Source of the DNA: Apostichopus japonicus
Lineage: Eukaryota > Echinodermata > Holothuroidea > Aspidochirotida > Stichopodidae
Assembly: GCF_037975245.1 (NCBI RefSeq)
Contig: NC_092567.1
Location: 12,786,876-12,850,875, forward strand
Length of the DNA: 64,000 bases
Direction of reading: 5' to 3'
Part shown: piece by piece, positions 12,217 through 24,699 of the stretch
How positions within the stretch are numbered: the first letter of the stretch is position 1
Layout: every line of letters starts with the position of its first letter
Program-made: the position numbers and the translations under genes
Notes under the pieces: model-generated
Told to the model about the DNA's origin: nothing
The model's database searches: none
The model's input: only the letters and a program-made list of their open reading frames with translations

Positions 12217-15016
12217 AAGGTTGATGTCTTGTTGGTTCTCCAGTATTTCACTATATGTGTTTGGATTGCTGTCGAGGTTCATTATATAATGTAGGCAGGC
12301 CTATTGCCGCCTTGGATTGGCATTCGAAACTATAACTATATAACTTCAACAGACAAGTAAAAAATATCTACATATTAACTTAAATACGGAAACACTTGCA
12401 TATTTTAAAATGTTTTTATAAACATCGTAAACTGTTCTATTTACGTACTTATAGTGTAACCTTATTGGAATGCACCACAAATGATATATGCTATGTACAG
12501 CTGTGGGGATATTGATATGTGCATTAATGTGCCTCATAATTGAGGAGGGACAGGAACGGGGGATCAGATACTATCTCGTTTCTGATCATGTATTCGAAAC
12601 TACCGGCGTATTGTCACCATTCAGGATTACTTTTCAAATTATATACGGATACTTTAGAAATGGGGCAATGTGACGATCACGGTACCACTCCCTGGACCAA
12701 TCAAGCAGGTCATAAACGTAGCCTCATACTGTTTATGATATACTGTAGCTTACATATAGTCCCTAGTATCCCACAGAGGCTTCATAAGAGAAGACGTGCA
12801 CTGCCTTTAATCATAATTATAGCTATATGGTTGTTATAGGCCTACATGATTTGTTGCGGCCTTGCAATTCTTTGCATGGAAGTTTGTTCCTTTCTTACTG
12901 CTGTGTGATGTGACTCTATTTAACACTACAATCTTCGGTGAACCTATAGTCTAGTACATTAAGTCATGAAGTATCAATTTCTGTGTAATTTCTTTTCTTT
13001 TCTTTCCTCTTTTGTATATGGTGTTTGTAGTTTTGGGAGAAAGTGGATCACCGAGATATGCAGCTTATTTTTGGCATCGAAGTTTGCTGCATGTTGCTAT
13101 AGATTTATTTAGTAAATTCGGATCTTTGTAAACGAAATCGAACTTAGGCTACTGCTAGAAGATGAGTCGTTTCCGTAAAGTTTCACGGAAACGTTTTAAC
13201 TTTATTGGGATATCATACGGGAGTCGGATGAGGGCTGGGGGGGGGTGGGGGAGGGTAGGATTGAACAGGCCAGTTAGGTGTATTTTAGATATGACATCGA
13301 TATTCAATCCTTTTTGCTAACATTGCTGTAAGAGCACTTGTGTGCCTAATATAGGTCATTGCAAAGTGTTGTAGGAACAGAAACAGCACATCGTGACCTT
13401 CAGTGTCATGAAGGTCACATGTTCGCCCGAATCCCTCCATCTTTGAAATCGATGCCTGCTATGTGATATGTCTCTACCATTCGGTACAGGCTGTAGCAAT
13501 AGAAAGGTTGCCATGAACACTTTTGGTAAATAATCGTGTTTTTATTTCTTTCTTTTTTCTCTCAACATAATTGAGCACTTTTCGTCCCTGATTTTTAAGT
13601 CTTTTGGTCGTATATGTCCTGAACTCTTCCATCCACATGTTGTCATCACCATATTTCATATACAGACCAATCGTTTACTTGTTGCTTGTGTGAAACAAAA
13701 TTGGAAATTGGACATTAAAAACTGTTTAGGTTTAGCAATACCGATCATGGTATGAATCAAAGTCAAGGCTTTGGTCACAATTACAATCTTTACCAGCCAC
13801 AAATATATTGGTATGAGTCTTCGTGGACAGAAAATTAAGTCATCTCCTCTGCCATGAATGTGTTCCTATAAGCCTATACCTATAGTGTTCTGTTGCTTAT
13901 TACAAATATATGTATACATTTTTCACGAGGATATACAATTCAGTGTATTAATTTTCACTTAAACGGTGGAGGGAAAATGTTACAATAAACCACGAAGGTC
14001 GAGTTAAGGTTAATTATGACTAGGTCAGGTTAGCTGTCTGTCATTGCTGGTAACTTGAAATATTTCATTGTGGATGATTATATTGTCTATATGATACTAC
14101 ACAGATAATTTATTCATATAAGTAATGTACTGTGTATATATGTTCATGATTTTGGGGAACGGATCCTTTGTCCAATGGTGGTTTGTCGTCTATATATAGT
14201 AGAGGAAGGTATCAGCTGATTGAAATATAACTTATATGCAACATCACATCCATTATGAGACTATCACATGCTTCCGATGTGAGAAGAACAAATTGACATT
14301 GTCTGAAAATCATCATTCATAATGACGCGGAATCTACACACGAGCACCTGTATCTGTCCATTGTGCATATAGTCTCTAGGTTACTATGCAGTGTCTACGT
14401 GCAGTACATGATGGGTGGGAGAAACAAAAACTAAAATAGGTGATTTATTAAAGTCTGACTGATTACAGTGAGCACAGTTCATATCTACAAACTGTGAACA
14501 AAGTTCAAGGGCATCTGTGTAAAACATATGAGTCTAATACAGCCAATGAGTTTCATTTCATGAAGACCCATACACATGCATGTGCACCACTGTGCGTCAT
14601 TATATAGGCGAACTTAGTACATCTGTACATTGAGAATAATGGCTGCATAATCAGTGTGATCAAACGATACTTTGATGATGAAACCTGGGTATGTCTGCAT
14701 TATACCTATAAGTAAAGACACAGTCACAATACTTTCTTTTTTATTTGCCGAGTGTTTTTGTTTTTTGGTGAATATTTCAAGTACTAGGCGTATGCTATGG
14801 TATGTCTGTAGTACGAATGATGTTTACAGAGGTCTGCTAAATACAAGGAATTTTTCATTTCTCATTTTTTTTCCCGAGGTATCTTGTTACACGTGATGAA
14901 GTGTTTTTTCTTTGTTTTGAGGTTGTTGTTTTTTCCTCTTTTTTTGTGGTCATTAGTTGGCCTATTTCCATTACTAATGTATTCTTTCCTGCCCGGCAAA
15001 GTAGCCTAATGGTTGG
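12217..15016. other. No gene recognised
   Basis: AT-rich, short frames only. A poly-G-rich patch is at 13240-13255. Nothing else structured was found. Confidence 0.4.
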
Positions 15017-15616
15017 CAGGGGCGTAGCGAGCGGGGGGTGTGGGGGGTGTCACACCCCCCCCCCCCCAATAATTGGGTCGCTGTCGGCAAATTTTGGGTC
15101 TGTCGGCAAAAGGAGAAAAGGTGAAGAGAGCGGAAGGGGAAGAAAGAAGGAAAGCTGAATAGAAAAAGGAGAACGGGAGCTTCTTCCGTGCCAAATTTGA
15201 CTTAAAATATGCACCAGATTGCATCTAAGGACGTTCAAACTAATTTTTCCAAAGGGGGAGGGGAAGACCCCCTACCCTTAAACCCCTCCCCCATTTCAGT
15301 CACCACTTCCAGATCCGTCGGCAAATCAAATTTGACTTAAAATATACATCAGATTGCATCTAAGGACGTTTCAAAACTAAAAATGAGACCCCTCCCCCAT
15401 TTCAGTCACCACTTCCAGATCCGTCGGCAAATCAAATTTGACTTAAAATATACACCAGATTGCATCTAAGGACGTTTCAAAACTAAAAATTTTCCAAAGG
15501 GGAGGGAGACACCACCTCCCCTTAGACCCCTCCCCCATTTCAGTCACCACTTCCAGATCCGTCGGCAAATCAAATTCTTCACACCCCCCAACAAAAAACC
15601 CTTCGCTACGCCCCTG
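15017..15616. mobile_element. Non-autonomous DNA transposon with internal tandem repeats
   Basis: Ends caggggcgtagcga and tcgctacgcccctg are inverted. Flanks atggttgg (15009-15016) and atggttag (15617-15624) match at 7 of 8 positions. The interior has about three partial copies of a module (cagattgcatctaaggacgt ... cccctcccccatttcag) roughly 120-140 bp long. Confidence 0.85.
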
Positions 15617-18263
15617 ATGGTTAGGTTACTCACCTTGTGTATAGGCCATCAGTGAGACGATCTCACTCAGTGCTAGTTTGCAACATATGCGGCGCTAAGT
15701 CCCTATTTATGATAGACTTGGGTTTGTCAGTATGTAATGCCCTATAACCAGGGTTGAAGAGAGATAGCAACATTATATACATAGCATGGTTTACGTCAGA
15801 GAGAGATTACGTCAGAGAGCCATGCTATAGTACTTGTAGACGACACTTGGATGCCATCGTAATTCTGTTGTGATTCCTACCAACACCGTCTTCACCGGTC
15901 TTATATGGTTCATTGTCTCTCAGTCAAGACTTGCATGTCTAATCATCATAGCTATGGAGCCAGTGGAATGGGGAACTTGGGGTGGCTTTTGGGGTAGTTC
16001 TTACCTTTCTTGTTTCACCGCTTATCTTGAAGTTCCAGTGTCGAGAATGTTACATGAGAGATGATATAGACGTACATATAATAAATGTATATATGTTATC
16101 AACTTAATATATAGGCAGCTGGTTCTTATAAACTCTGACTCCCAATCACTTTCCTCGCTCCAGCTGAATGAAAGATAACTTCATATGTATCTAAAAGATG
16201 ACCATGAGGAAAAGTTGACCTCTGTACATACTCCTGTATATCATGACCTATGACCAGCATTGCCTGCAGTTAGGTCATCATAAACGAAATTGAAAAAAAA
16301 ATATATAATCCTTTAATCTAATGTTTTCTTACAGTAAACATTGCGGCATAGAGGCGTCACGAACCGTTGAATCATTAGGTCGTGTTCGTAATACTGAACT
16401 CTGCTAGACAGGCATCTCATACAAAGCAAACATGGTGCTACATAAGGGCGGTGTGCAAACTATATAAGCGAGTAGATATTATATTATATTCCTGTTAATT
16501 AGTAACGAAAATGGTCCGTGATGTGAGATGTTGTTTCACAACCGAAGCTTTAGAAGTAATTAAAAAGAGCAGCCAGTAAGAATTACCTCACATTTGATTT
16601 GTGGAAATGGATTTGATCAAGGTGCATGGTGATATTTCATCAGGACACAGCCATGCTTGCAGCTGGTGTATAACCGACACATATTGTGCTATACTCAAAC
16701 ACTTTCTTTGTTTGAAGGTAAGATACAGTAGCCTATATATACTTGTCTATGTTCAGTCACAAATTAACGCTATTTCTAACGTTTCTTTGCTGTATAATTT
16801 TGCTGATTATTTATCTTTTATTTTTATATTTGCCTATCGTCAAGATTTATACTTGTCTTTTATTTCCACATATTAATTTACAATATTGCATACTACCAAC
16901 TATTGTGCCAGCACGTTCAGCCTGTGTCGGTCTAATATCCATTAACCACAAGGCTGCAATGTAAAAATAAATTGAATGTTTTACTTTGTTTAAATACGTT
17001 ATCTTGCCTTTATAAATTTGGGCATAAATTTGAGGTTAATTAAAGGTGAAATATAGGCCTTTATGTAACATTGTTACTTTAAGAACAACAATATTTATCC
17101 GAACGAACTTCTATGGGACATTTTGCGGGCAGTCTTTTATCGCCTATGAATTTCAAGGCAGCATAGAGAGCTGTAGAATAAAGTCACCGGTAGCAAGGAA
17201 CTTCATAACATGACTCAATGATTAATACCGAGTTTACGTCAGTCTAACCAAAACCGTGGCGTCATGATACAAATTCTAATCCCATTTACCGGTGTTTTCA
17301 GATCTACGCGCTGATCGAGTTTTTAGTTGTAGACAGATACAGTTTATCACTAAGAGAGTAAGGCTTTTACGTACAGTGCAGCATGAGATCATAAATCAAT
17401 GTGGATAAAGGCGTTCAGATCCCGGAGTTCCTCTGCCCACGTCACATTCTCCGTGTTTTTTTGACCTGTAGACTAAACAGACGAGTATATGTCAATACAC
17501 ATTGCATGTGTACTCATCCAACAGTACAGCATATCATTGATGCACGGCCATGTATGTATCAGACATAGTGGCCTTCACGTGCCTCTTTCAATTTTGAGTT
17601 ATATCACGAGACAGGTTTTACCAAATTCACTGCACTTTCTCCCTGAATTTCCTGTTATATCAGTTCCATTGTAGGACTATGGACAAGACTAAGTGTGGTA
17701 TATGGGTTTACTTCAGGCTTCTTTTTGTAGCATTATAAACGTGGATGAATGTATTGGTTGGCGCCCTCTTATCGTAATAGGGTGTATGTCTTGTTGGTAC
17801 ACGTCGGTGTTGTCATGTACAGAAAAACTGTTGTAAGAGTATAATGTACGGAACATTGGAACTATTTTTGCTCAAATGGTTGTTTTAATCTAAAAATGAA
17901 GATAATAGTCAGTGGCATGACGAACATTTGAAAGAAGTTCTTGTTTCGTCAACTGAGAACCCTGTCAACGCCGCAAGGTATTTGTATACTGAAGTAAAAC
18001 CCTTTAATTTTCATTAGAAGGCCATTTCACCAACCTACTGAGTACGTAGGCTGTATGAACATTACTATACTAGATTGAAATAAAGAAATTTAGTTTGCTG
18101 CTTCTGCATGTGGGTTTACACAATCACTGCATTAAAGAATCCCATACTGAGTTTCTTTGCAGGTTGTGATAACACAATACTTGTACAGTGTACGTCTGTG
18201 AGGACTGCTTGTCAGTGATCTAAGGAATCAAACATTGACTGTTGGTAGGACAAGTTAAGTTAG
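15617..18263. other. No gene recognised
   Basis: A plus-strand frame at 16601-16719 ends in a good donor-like GAAG|GTAAGA and could be an isolated exon, but no partner was found. Confidence 0.3.
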
Positions 18264-18650
18264 TTAATGCTTTACATGCCATACTCCAACATAAACATTT
18301 AACATTGAAATAAACGATATTGATAAAGTACAGTCAGACAAGCAATATTGATCATTTGTTGACAGATCCAATAGCAAGGCGAACCCTAAGACCGAGAATG
18401 TTCCAATCACCCCAGTTTTGGTGTGAACGGTGTTCCCTGGCTTCAATATAGTATCAACATTGTGCATAAGTTCCTGCCATACTTTAAGAACGTTATTTGG
18501 TTGGCTGCAGCTACACGGATTCAACGACCACTTCAACGCTGGAAGTCGATGGACAGTTTCGCAAACTTGACCGCGATGAAAAAGTGATAGCATTACTGCC
18601 TTTGTTTCTAGATGTCTGTGCGCTGGACTACACAACATTTCAGAGACCAT
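18264..18650 (-). CDS. Orphan 128-codon open frame, doubtful
   Basis: Longest isolated frame in the left flank not explained by a repeat. The product is Cys-, His- and Leu-rich (opens MVSEMLCSPAHRHLE) and has one hydrophobic stretch (TGVIGTFSVLGFALLLDL, about residues 80-97) that could span a membrane. No family recognised, no splice partners found, and no promoter seen. It may be chance. Confidence 0.2.
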   Translation of the reverse strand: MVSEMLCSPAHRHLETKAVMLSLFHRGQVCETVHRLPALKWSLNPCSCSQPNNVLKVWQELMHNVDTILKPGNTVHTKTGVIGTFSVLGFALLLDLSTNDQYCLSDCTLSISFISMLNVYVGVWHVKH

Positions 18651-18823
18651 ACTGACTGAGAGAGACGCTTACAGCACACGACGTGTTAACCATGTTCCTT
18701 GAGAACAATGCTACATAGAATCGAGCAAAAGTACGGGAGGCTATGACAAGTACTATGAAGAGGAAGTGACTTCATGATTCGACAAATGCTGTTCTGTTGT
18801 ATTCAAAGGTTGATTACGTGGGT

Positions 18824-18876
18824 TGCTGTCCCGCGGCACAAGAGTGAAATTGATCCATCTCTTGTGCGTGCGACAG
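18824..18876. other. Potential hairpin (about 19-bp imperfect stem)
   Basis: gctgtcccgcggcacaagag pairs with ctcttgtgcgtgcgacagc across a 14-base loop, with two mismatches and a bulge. It is short for a microRNA precursor. Confidence 0.5.
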
Positions 18877-19309
18877 CGACTGATGTAGTCCCTGATCATC
18901 TTATGGATACAACTTAGACGGATCAAGCAGAAGTTAAGATCAATTATAGGTATGATAAACCATGCACTATTTATAAGGTATACCTACCAAAAGTACCCCA
19001 TGTTGTATGTTCTATTAAGTAGGTGATAATACAAATCAGGGGCTAGTATTTTAATGAAAATATGCTGCACGACATATTAAACTTTCTAAAATGACCAAAA
19101 AAGAGGTTTCGTGACATGCTTTAGGAACTTCATTTTTCTAAGTTTCAAGCTTTGCAATCGAGGAGTTTTCTATCTGACTTTTTGTCATAATTCTTTACTT
19201 CCAGCTTTTGAGATGAGTTTTAAAAAAAAGAAGGGATAAAAGGTATGGAACCAGAAGCGAAAGGTGCTATATGGCGTGTCATCTGTATCGGATCAAGGGA
19301 AACATCATA

Positions 19310-19440
19310 GACCCATTTAAACCGGTATATATCGAGTTAAATGGACTAACACCAGTTTAAATCGACGTATACCAGTTTAAAATCGGTATAAGTCCATTTA
19401 ATCCGACATACCAGTTTAAATCGACATATCGTCCATTTAA
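19310..19440. repeat. Cluster of short 'ccagtttaaatcga' repeats
   Basis: About six degenerate 20-25-bp units in mixed forms (catttaaaccggtatatatc, accagtttaaatcgacgta, ccatttaatccgaca). Several are partly self-complementary. No coding content. Confidence 0.7.
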
Positions 19441-19683
19441 ACCTCATTAACATATTCTACTTCGAGAGTGATTTACAGTTCTGCAGTTATCAATGTCTTA
19501 CCAAATTCCGGTGATCCATGCGCCTTCTACACGGGAACTTGAAATACCTGGAATACAGCAGAACTGTTAATCATTCCTGAAATCGTTGATATTAATACAT
19601 TAATAAGGGGAATAAATGATTGGTAGATCTATTAAAACTAAATTTTATGAAGTAAATTGTAATCTATACACGCACACACATAC

Positions 19684-20200
19684 AGGGGCGTAGCCAGGTT
19701 TTTGGTTTGAAGGTGGGGGGGGGCAGATTCAAATTTCTGTCCCCATTTTCAAGCATAAGCGGTGGATTGCCATCCTGGGTGAGGGGTATAAGAGGAGGGG
19801 TGTCCCCCTCCCCTTTTGAAAAATCTAAATTGCGTGCACTGACCGGTGTTGCATATATTACTAGTTATCTATTAACGCGATAAAAGCAAAACCCTTTGTT
19901 TCTTTTAGCGATCAAGCTAATTAACATGCTATTTTTGTTTTCCGAAAAGGGCCTAAATGCAAAATGGTCCTACCATTTCCACTACATTCATGTACGAATT
20001 TTTCCTCTTTTTTAATTCAAAAGTTTATAACTTTTTGGGGATTTTTTTTACAAATAATGAAAGCGCCTGCACGGTTGAAAACCATCCGGTTATATCACAC
20101 ATTGAAAAAAAAACAATATATACGCATAAATACCCCCCCCCCCTTACCCTGCCCGCAACATCGGCCATATCCCCCAGGTTCGAGTACGCCACTGCCAGTG
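19684..20200. mobile_element. Probable TIR-element remnant (caggggcgtagccagg end)
   Basis: Left terminus caggggcgtagccagg at 19684, with a G/C-rich subterminal region. A possible diverged right end (cgagtacgccactg) is near 20180, but the flanks do not match, so limits are uncertain. Confidence 0.4.
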
Positions 20201-20313
20201 GTAAGTTTTGCCTTAAGTAGACTTCATTACGACAATATCAACGTTTGCTTATCTTAGACAAATCGCCAATCTTAGACGAACAGAAATTGGTTTTCGGAGC
20301 TCACGTGTCACTA

Positions 20314-20605
20314 CAGGCGCGTAGCCAAGGGGGGGCGAAGGGGGAAGCCGCCCCCCCCCCTTGAGCATATTTTTTACAAATTTTTTTAAGGTTTTTATGA
20401 TATCGCTAGTATTTTCAAAAGAGAAAATGCTAAGATGCAACTAACAAGGCATGGGAAGTGCCATTTCCGGCGATCTGGGAGGCATTTACAGCCAAAATTT
20501 TCTTGTACGCTTCGCGCCAACCATGGTGGCGCTACGCTTAGATAGTTTGCAATGCAGAATCTACAGTTTCGCCCCTCCCTTGGCAAATTCCTGGCTACAA
20601 GCCTG
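20314..20605. mobile_element. Non-autonomous hAT-like element (duplication tgtcacta)
   Basis: Ends caggcgcgtagcca and tggctacaagcctg are inverted. Exact 8-bp flanks tgtcacta lie at 20306-20313 and 20606-20613. 292 bp, including the palindromic module at 20501-20546. Confidence 0.9.
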
Positions 20606-21228
20606 TGTCACTAGTTTTTTTAGATTATCTTAGGTCCAATATGTTGTTAAACTGATCTAAAGTATAGTTGTGGAACTTGTCCTCGTGACTAGACAGTTCT
20701 TTTACCAGAGTGTGATAGTCACCGAGCTCCTCCCGTCTTTCACTGGACATCTTTCACGTTTACTCCTCCATAATTGATAGAGGAGCATATCTTCGTCCAT
20801 TTCGTGGTCTGCCATGTTTCTCACTTAATAACTGAATTGCATTGAAGTTCAGACGTACGCGCGCATACAGGTTGCTACATACAATACGCACTCCTTTTAA
20901 ATATCGCTGTAGTGTGACCTGTTCCCCTAATCCGATTTATATGAGCGATTTTTATGTCGGATCAGTTTCCGATCCGATATCGCTGTAGTGTGACCCCGGG
21001 TAAAGAGACAAGTTAAAGACTCGAGTCTTATAAGGTACGCGACAGAGACAAGTATACTTTCAACCTATACTGTAGAGCTCTTGGGGACACAATCGCAGTA
21101 ATCAACTGTAAAGACTTATTGCAGTAAAGACAATAAAGACAATCGCAGTAAAGACAATCGCAGCAAAGACTTATTGAACTACGTATCGTTGCGTATGCTG
21201 CTACTTAACTGAGGGATCCATACTAATT

Positions 21229-21720
21229 GATAATAAAAATAATAATAATACTACGACTTATAATGCGCACACACCACTCAAATAATGTTCATAGCGCAAT
21301 TGACAATTAGAAATTATACAAATAATACAAAATAATACAAAAACAATGACAGAAGAAAAACTTAATTGTTCAAGATTATATAAGAGCTTTCGTCATTAAG
21401 TGGGATTTGATGCTATTCTTAAAGTTAGAGAGAGTAGATGCTTGTCTAATTTTTAAGGGGAGTTGGTTCCATAAGCGAGGGGCAGAAACAATAAATGACC
21501 TACCCCCCAAGAATGTTTGGACTTAATTTCAGATAATCAAAAATAGAGAGCTGGATCTTAGATTACGAGAGGGGACATAAATATGTAATAAGCTAGAAAT
21601 ATACATTGGACCATGTCCATTAAGTGATTTATAAACAATAAGGAGAATTTTATACATATTACGATATTTTACAGGTAGCCAGTGCAGTTTTTTAAGACAG
21701 GGTGGATATGACAATGCTTA
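21229..21720 (-). pseudogene. Decayed L2/CR1-like non-LTR fragment
   Basis: A minus-strand frame (21529-21714) encodes LHWLPVKYRNMYKILLIVYK and YVPSRNLRSSS, the usual C-terminal region of these elements. Beyond a stop, another frame continues with SAPRLWNQLPLKIRQ-like sequence. The element ends in a (TTA)n-type tail at 21229-21252 (minus-strand 3' end). Confidence 0.8.
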
Positions 21721-21889
21721 TGAGAATGAGTTACAATCTCCCAGTTTCTATTACGATATCTATGGAATGAAGGAAATATCAGTAGAAGTAGTTTTTTTTC
21801 TTTCATTTTTTCCATTCACACCTAAAACAAGCTTTTTAGGTTTTGAAGAGCAGTAGGCCACCTAGCTGTTTCGTGGCTGTCACTTCCTG

Positions 21890-22330
21890 AATATGAACAC
21901 GTACCCTAAATGACCATTAACCACCCCTCCGTGGTCCCTCAAATGACCTTTGACCTCCACCAAAATCAATTTTTTTTTTGTACTCAATGTTATACACCTT
22001 CATACCAAGTACATTTTCCCAAGCTACCAATATTGAGATATCATGTTTACAAGGTTTTCACAATTTAACCTCTGATGACCCCAAATGACCTTTGACCTTC
22101 ACCCAAACCTATAGACCTCTTGTACTCAATGTGGCTCATATACCTAATAAATATGAGATCTGTCCAAGCTTACCTTCAGATATCCTGTTACAAGGTTTTG
22201 ATAATGACCCTGGTGACCCCAAATGACATCCACAAAAACCAGTGTGATTCTTGTACTCAATGTGGTCCTTCTACACACCAAATATGAAAATGGTCTAACC
22301 CTCCCTTCTTCAGATATCATGATTTTCAAG
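21890..22330. repeat. Degenerate ~125-bp tandem repeat (tgacctttgacc family)
   Basis: Three consecutive modules each contain gacc.caaatgacctttgac, then ttgtactcaatgt, then a tail with gatatcatgtttacaaggtttt. They start near 21945, 22070 and 22210. Noncoding; the tail is shared with the repeat at 51400. Confidence 0.7.
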
Positions 22331-22970
22331 CTGGACGTCAAAAACGCCCACAAGATTGCGATTATCATCGAAACCAAAAAGATTGTTGGATCTTGTATCC
22401 ATCTCTATGGTAGAACACCGATGTCCTTTTGTTACAATTCACTTATAATGTAAACTGACCACACTGAATAGGAATCTAGGACAAAATGTAGACATGTAGA
22501 AGGTGGAATGTGTGCCCCTCCGCTTTTGGACAATGTTAATCTGGTAGAGCACAGACATGACATAATCAAGAGCAGGCCTATAGATCAGCACAGGAGTAAC
22601 ACAACATTTATGTCATGGGAGGCACACACTGTGTAGATCAGTGAAAGCACAGTCACGTTTGTACATTGCGGCTGCGTATATAGTTGGATAGGCCTACCCT
22701 ACATTATAGTAGGATAGCCTGGATAGGCTTACCCTACATTAAAGTAGTTCTTGTTTTGGTCTCTGCAATTGTCTGTGCAAGGTATTTGCGTACGTCTCTG
22801 TTTTTAATGATTGATGTGTAATTAAAGTATAACAGGCAGGAAGGTAGATTTTTCAACATTTGTAAATCCGTTGAATATAATTTTTTGGGAAATCAAATCT
22901 GGGACATTTTCGGGACACTTGAAAATCGGGGGACAAAACATTTGATACGGGGACTGTTCCCATAGGCGTA

Positions 22971-23979
22971 GGAGCCTCATTTGATTTGGGGGGGCTGTAA
23001 CGACTTGCCCGAAAAATATAACCAAAATTTTTCGCGCGCTCCGCGCGCGTTTCGCATGTTAATGTGCTTATCATATAGGCATTCTTCGGTAATTACATCA
23101 CATGCCAATAACAAACAATCATTTTCCGTGTTTTTACCCTTCCATATTGGTTAGAATTATTGGGGAAGTCGTTACAACAATAATGATAATAATATAATTA
23201 ACCATTGAAAAACACATTGCAAATTCTTCTTCTTTTCAGTAGGTGCCAGTGGCGGAGCTATAGGGGTAGTGGTCAGGGGGGAGAGAATGGTCTGTAGGGG
23301 CGCTTTTTCGACACTATCTAAGCGGAGCGCCACCACAGGTTGGCGCGGAGCGTAAATTTTTTGAGTAAGGATATTCCCTAGATCGCCGGAAATGACCCTT
23401 TCCAGGCCTTGCTAATTTCAAGATAAACGAAGAATAAATAGGTGTCATCGCCATTTGTCAGAAAATTGCACCAACAAAATGTGACAAATGTCAAAGGTAT
23501 TTGAGAGCGCAATAAAAAAGTTAGTAATCGCGAATAAGTAAAGAGTGGTAAAAAGCTGAAAAGGGCACCAGCAGTCCATTTCGTCATTTCGTCAGAGGGG
23601 CATCCGCCCCCTCTGACTGTATGGACGCTCCGCCACTGGTAGGTGCCCGAAAAATTCTCAGCTTATTGCCCGAATTTTCACCAAAAAACTTGAAAAACAC
23701 ATTGCAAATTATTTTCTTTCAGTAGGTGCTGGAAAATTCTCAGCATATTGCCCGAATTTTCACCAAAAATTTGAAAAACACATTGCAAATTATTATTCTT
23801 TCAGAAGATGCCAGAAAAATTCTCAGCATATTGCCGAATTTTACCCCCCAAAAAATGAAAAACACACTGCAAATTATTATTCTTCCAGTAGGTGCCCGAA
23901 AAATTCTAAGCATATTGCCCGAATTTTCACCAAAAATTATGGTTGGGGGGCTGCAGCCCCCCCGCCTCCTACGCCTATG
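22971..23979. mobile_element. Non-autonomous hAT-like element hosting a nested element
   Basis: Ends cataggcgtaggag and ctcctacgcctatg are inverted. Exact 8-bp flanks actgttcc lie at 22963-22970 and 23980-23987. Its interior is an 81-85-bp tandem repeat (about 23190-23940, core gaaaaacacattgcaaatt). One unit is interrupted by the element at 23247-23638. Confidence 0.92.
23247..23638. mobile_element. Nested hAT-like element (duplication gtaggtgc)
   Basis: Ends cagtggcggagc and gctccgccactg are inverted. Exact 8-bp flanks gtaggtgc lie at 23239-23246 and 23639-23646. Removing its 392 bp plus one duplication restores an 85-bp spacing in the surrounding tandem repeat, which confirms the insertion. 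Contains the palindromic module at 23313-23355. Confidence 0.95.
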
Positions 23980-24355
23980 ACTGTTCCCGAAAATCGGGCA
24001 TGCAGACTTTCCAACATTGAGGAAAATTTTTGAGTGTGATCAGCGGCAGTGGGGAGGGGTCTAAGGGGAAAAATTTTCGTATTTTTGAATGCCTAGATGC
24101 AAAATGGTGCATTCTTTTTCAGTTTCTCTGAGTAATTTTATATTGAGAATTTCATCATCATATATATATTATTGAACTCAGTAATCACTTGCTAACATAA
24201 TTGAACATTTATATCGGAAATTGAAGCGCACTTCTCAATCTCTAGTACCAACACCTCTCCCACCCGGTGTTTTCCACCACCACCATGGCAAACGCACTAC
24301 TCTTGTAAGTGTAAGAACTCAAAGTTGCTTTGTGTTGTAGAGCTATGTAGCCTTC

Positions 24356-24660
24356 TTAGCATCTTTCAGGACTTGTTTGTTTTGAAGGCTCATAGTTGTG
24401 GCATGGTCCTGGAAGATTGATCTTCACCATGAGAAGGGAAGAGAGAGAGCCCTCGAGTTGCAGCATCCCACGGTCATCCTGCTTGATTTTGCGGATAACG
24501 GAGAAGACACTTTCTTCTCCAGCATTGGAATGTGGGATGGTGAGGACCACTTCTGCAACCTTGGCGAGCATTGTCGTCGTTCCAGGAATTGTCATCTCTC
24601 TTAGATGGCTCCAGAGGATGTCTATTCTCCAGGTCAGGCCAACTCCTTCTCATGCAGCAT
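24356..24660 (-). pseudogene. hAT-superfamily transposase fragment (C-terminal dimerisation region)
   Basis: The minus frame reads VVLTIPHSNAGEESVFSVIR then KIKQDDRGMLQLEGSLSSLL. This matches the hAT C-terminal dimerisation motif (L.IPHSNA..ERVFS...K.K...R..L..) seen in hAT transposases and hAT-derived genes. The frame extends upstream to about 24660 (WRIDILWSHLREM) before a stop. No zinc finger or catalytic DDE core is visible, so this is a remnant or an isolated exon. It may be related to the source of the many 8-bp-duplication elements nearby (inference). Confidence 0.7.
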
Positions 24661-24699
24661 GTGAGCCAAAGCTAACTTGACCGGAGCAGCCAATAGGGA

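Noticed and set aside
16601..16720. Exon-like frame with a good donor
   Set aside because: No acceptor or partner exons with compatible coding could be found nearby.
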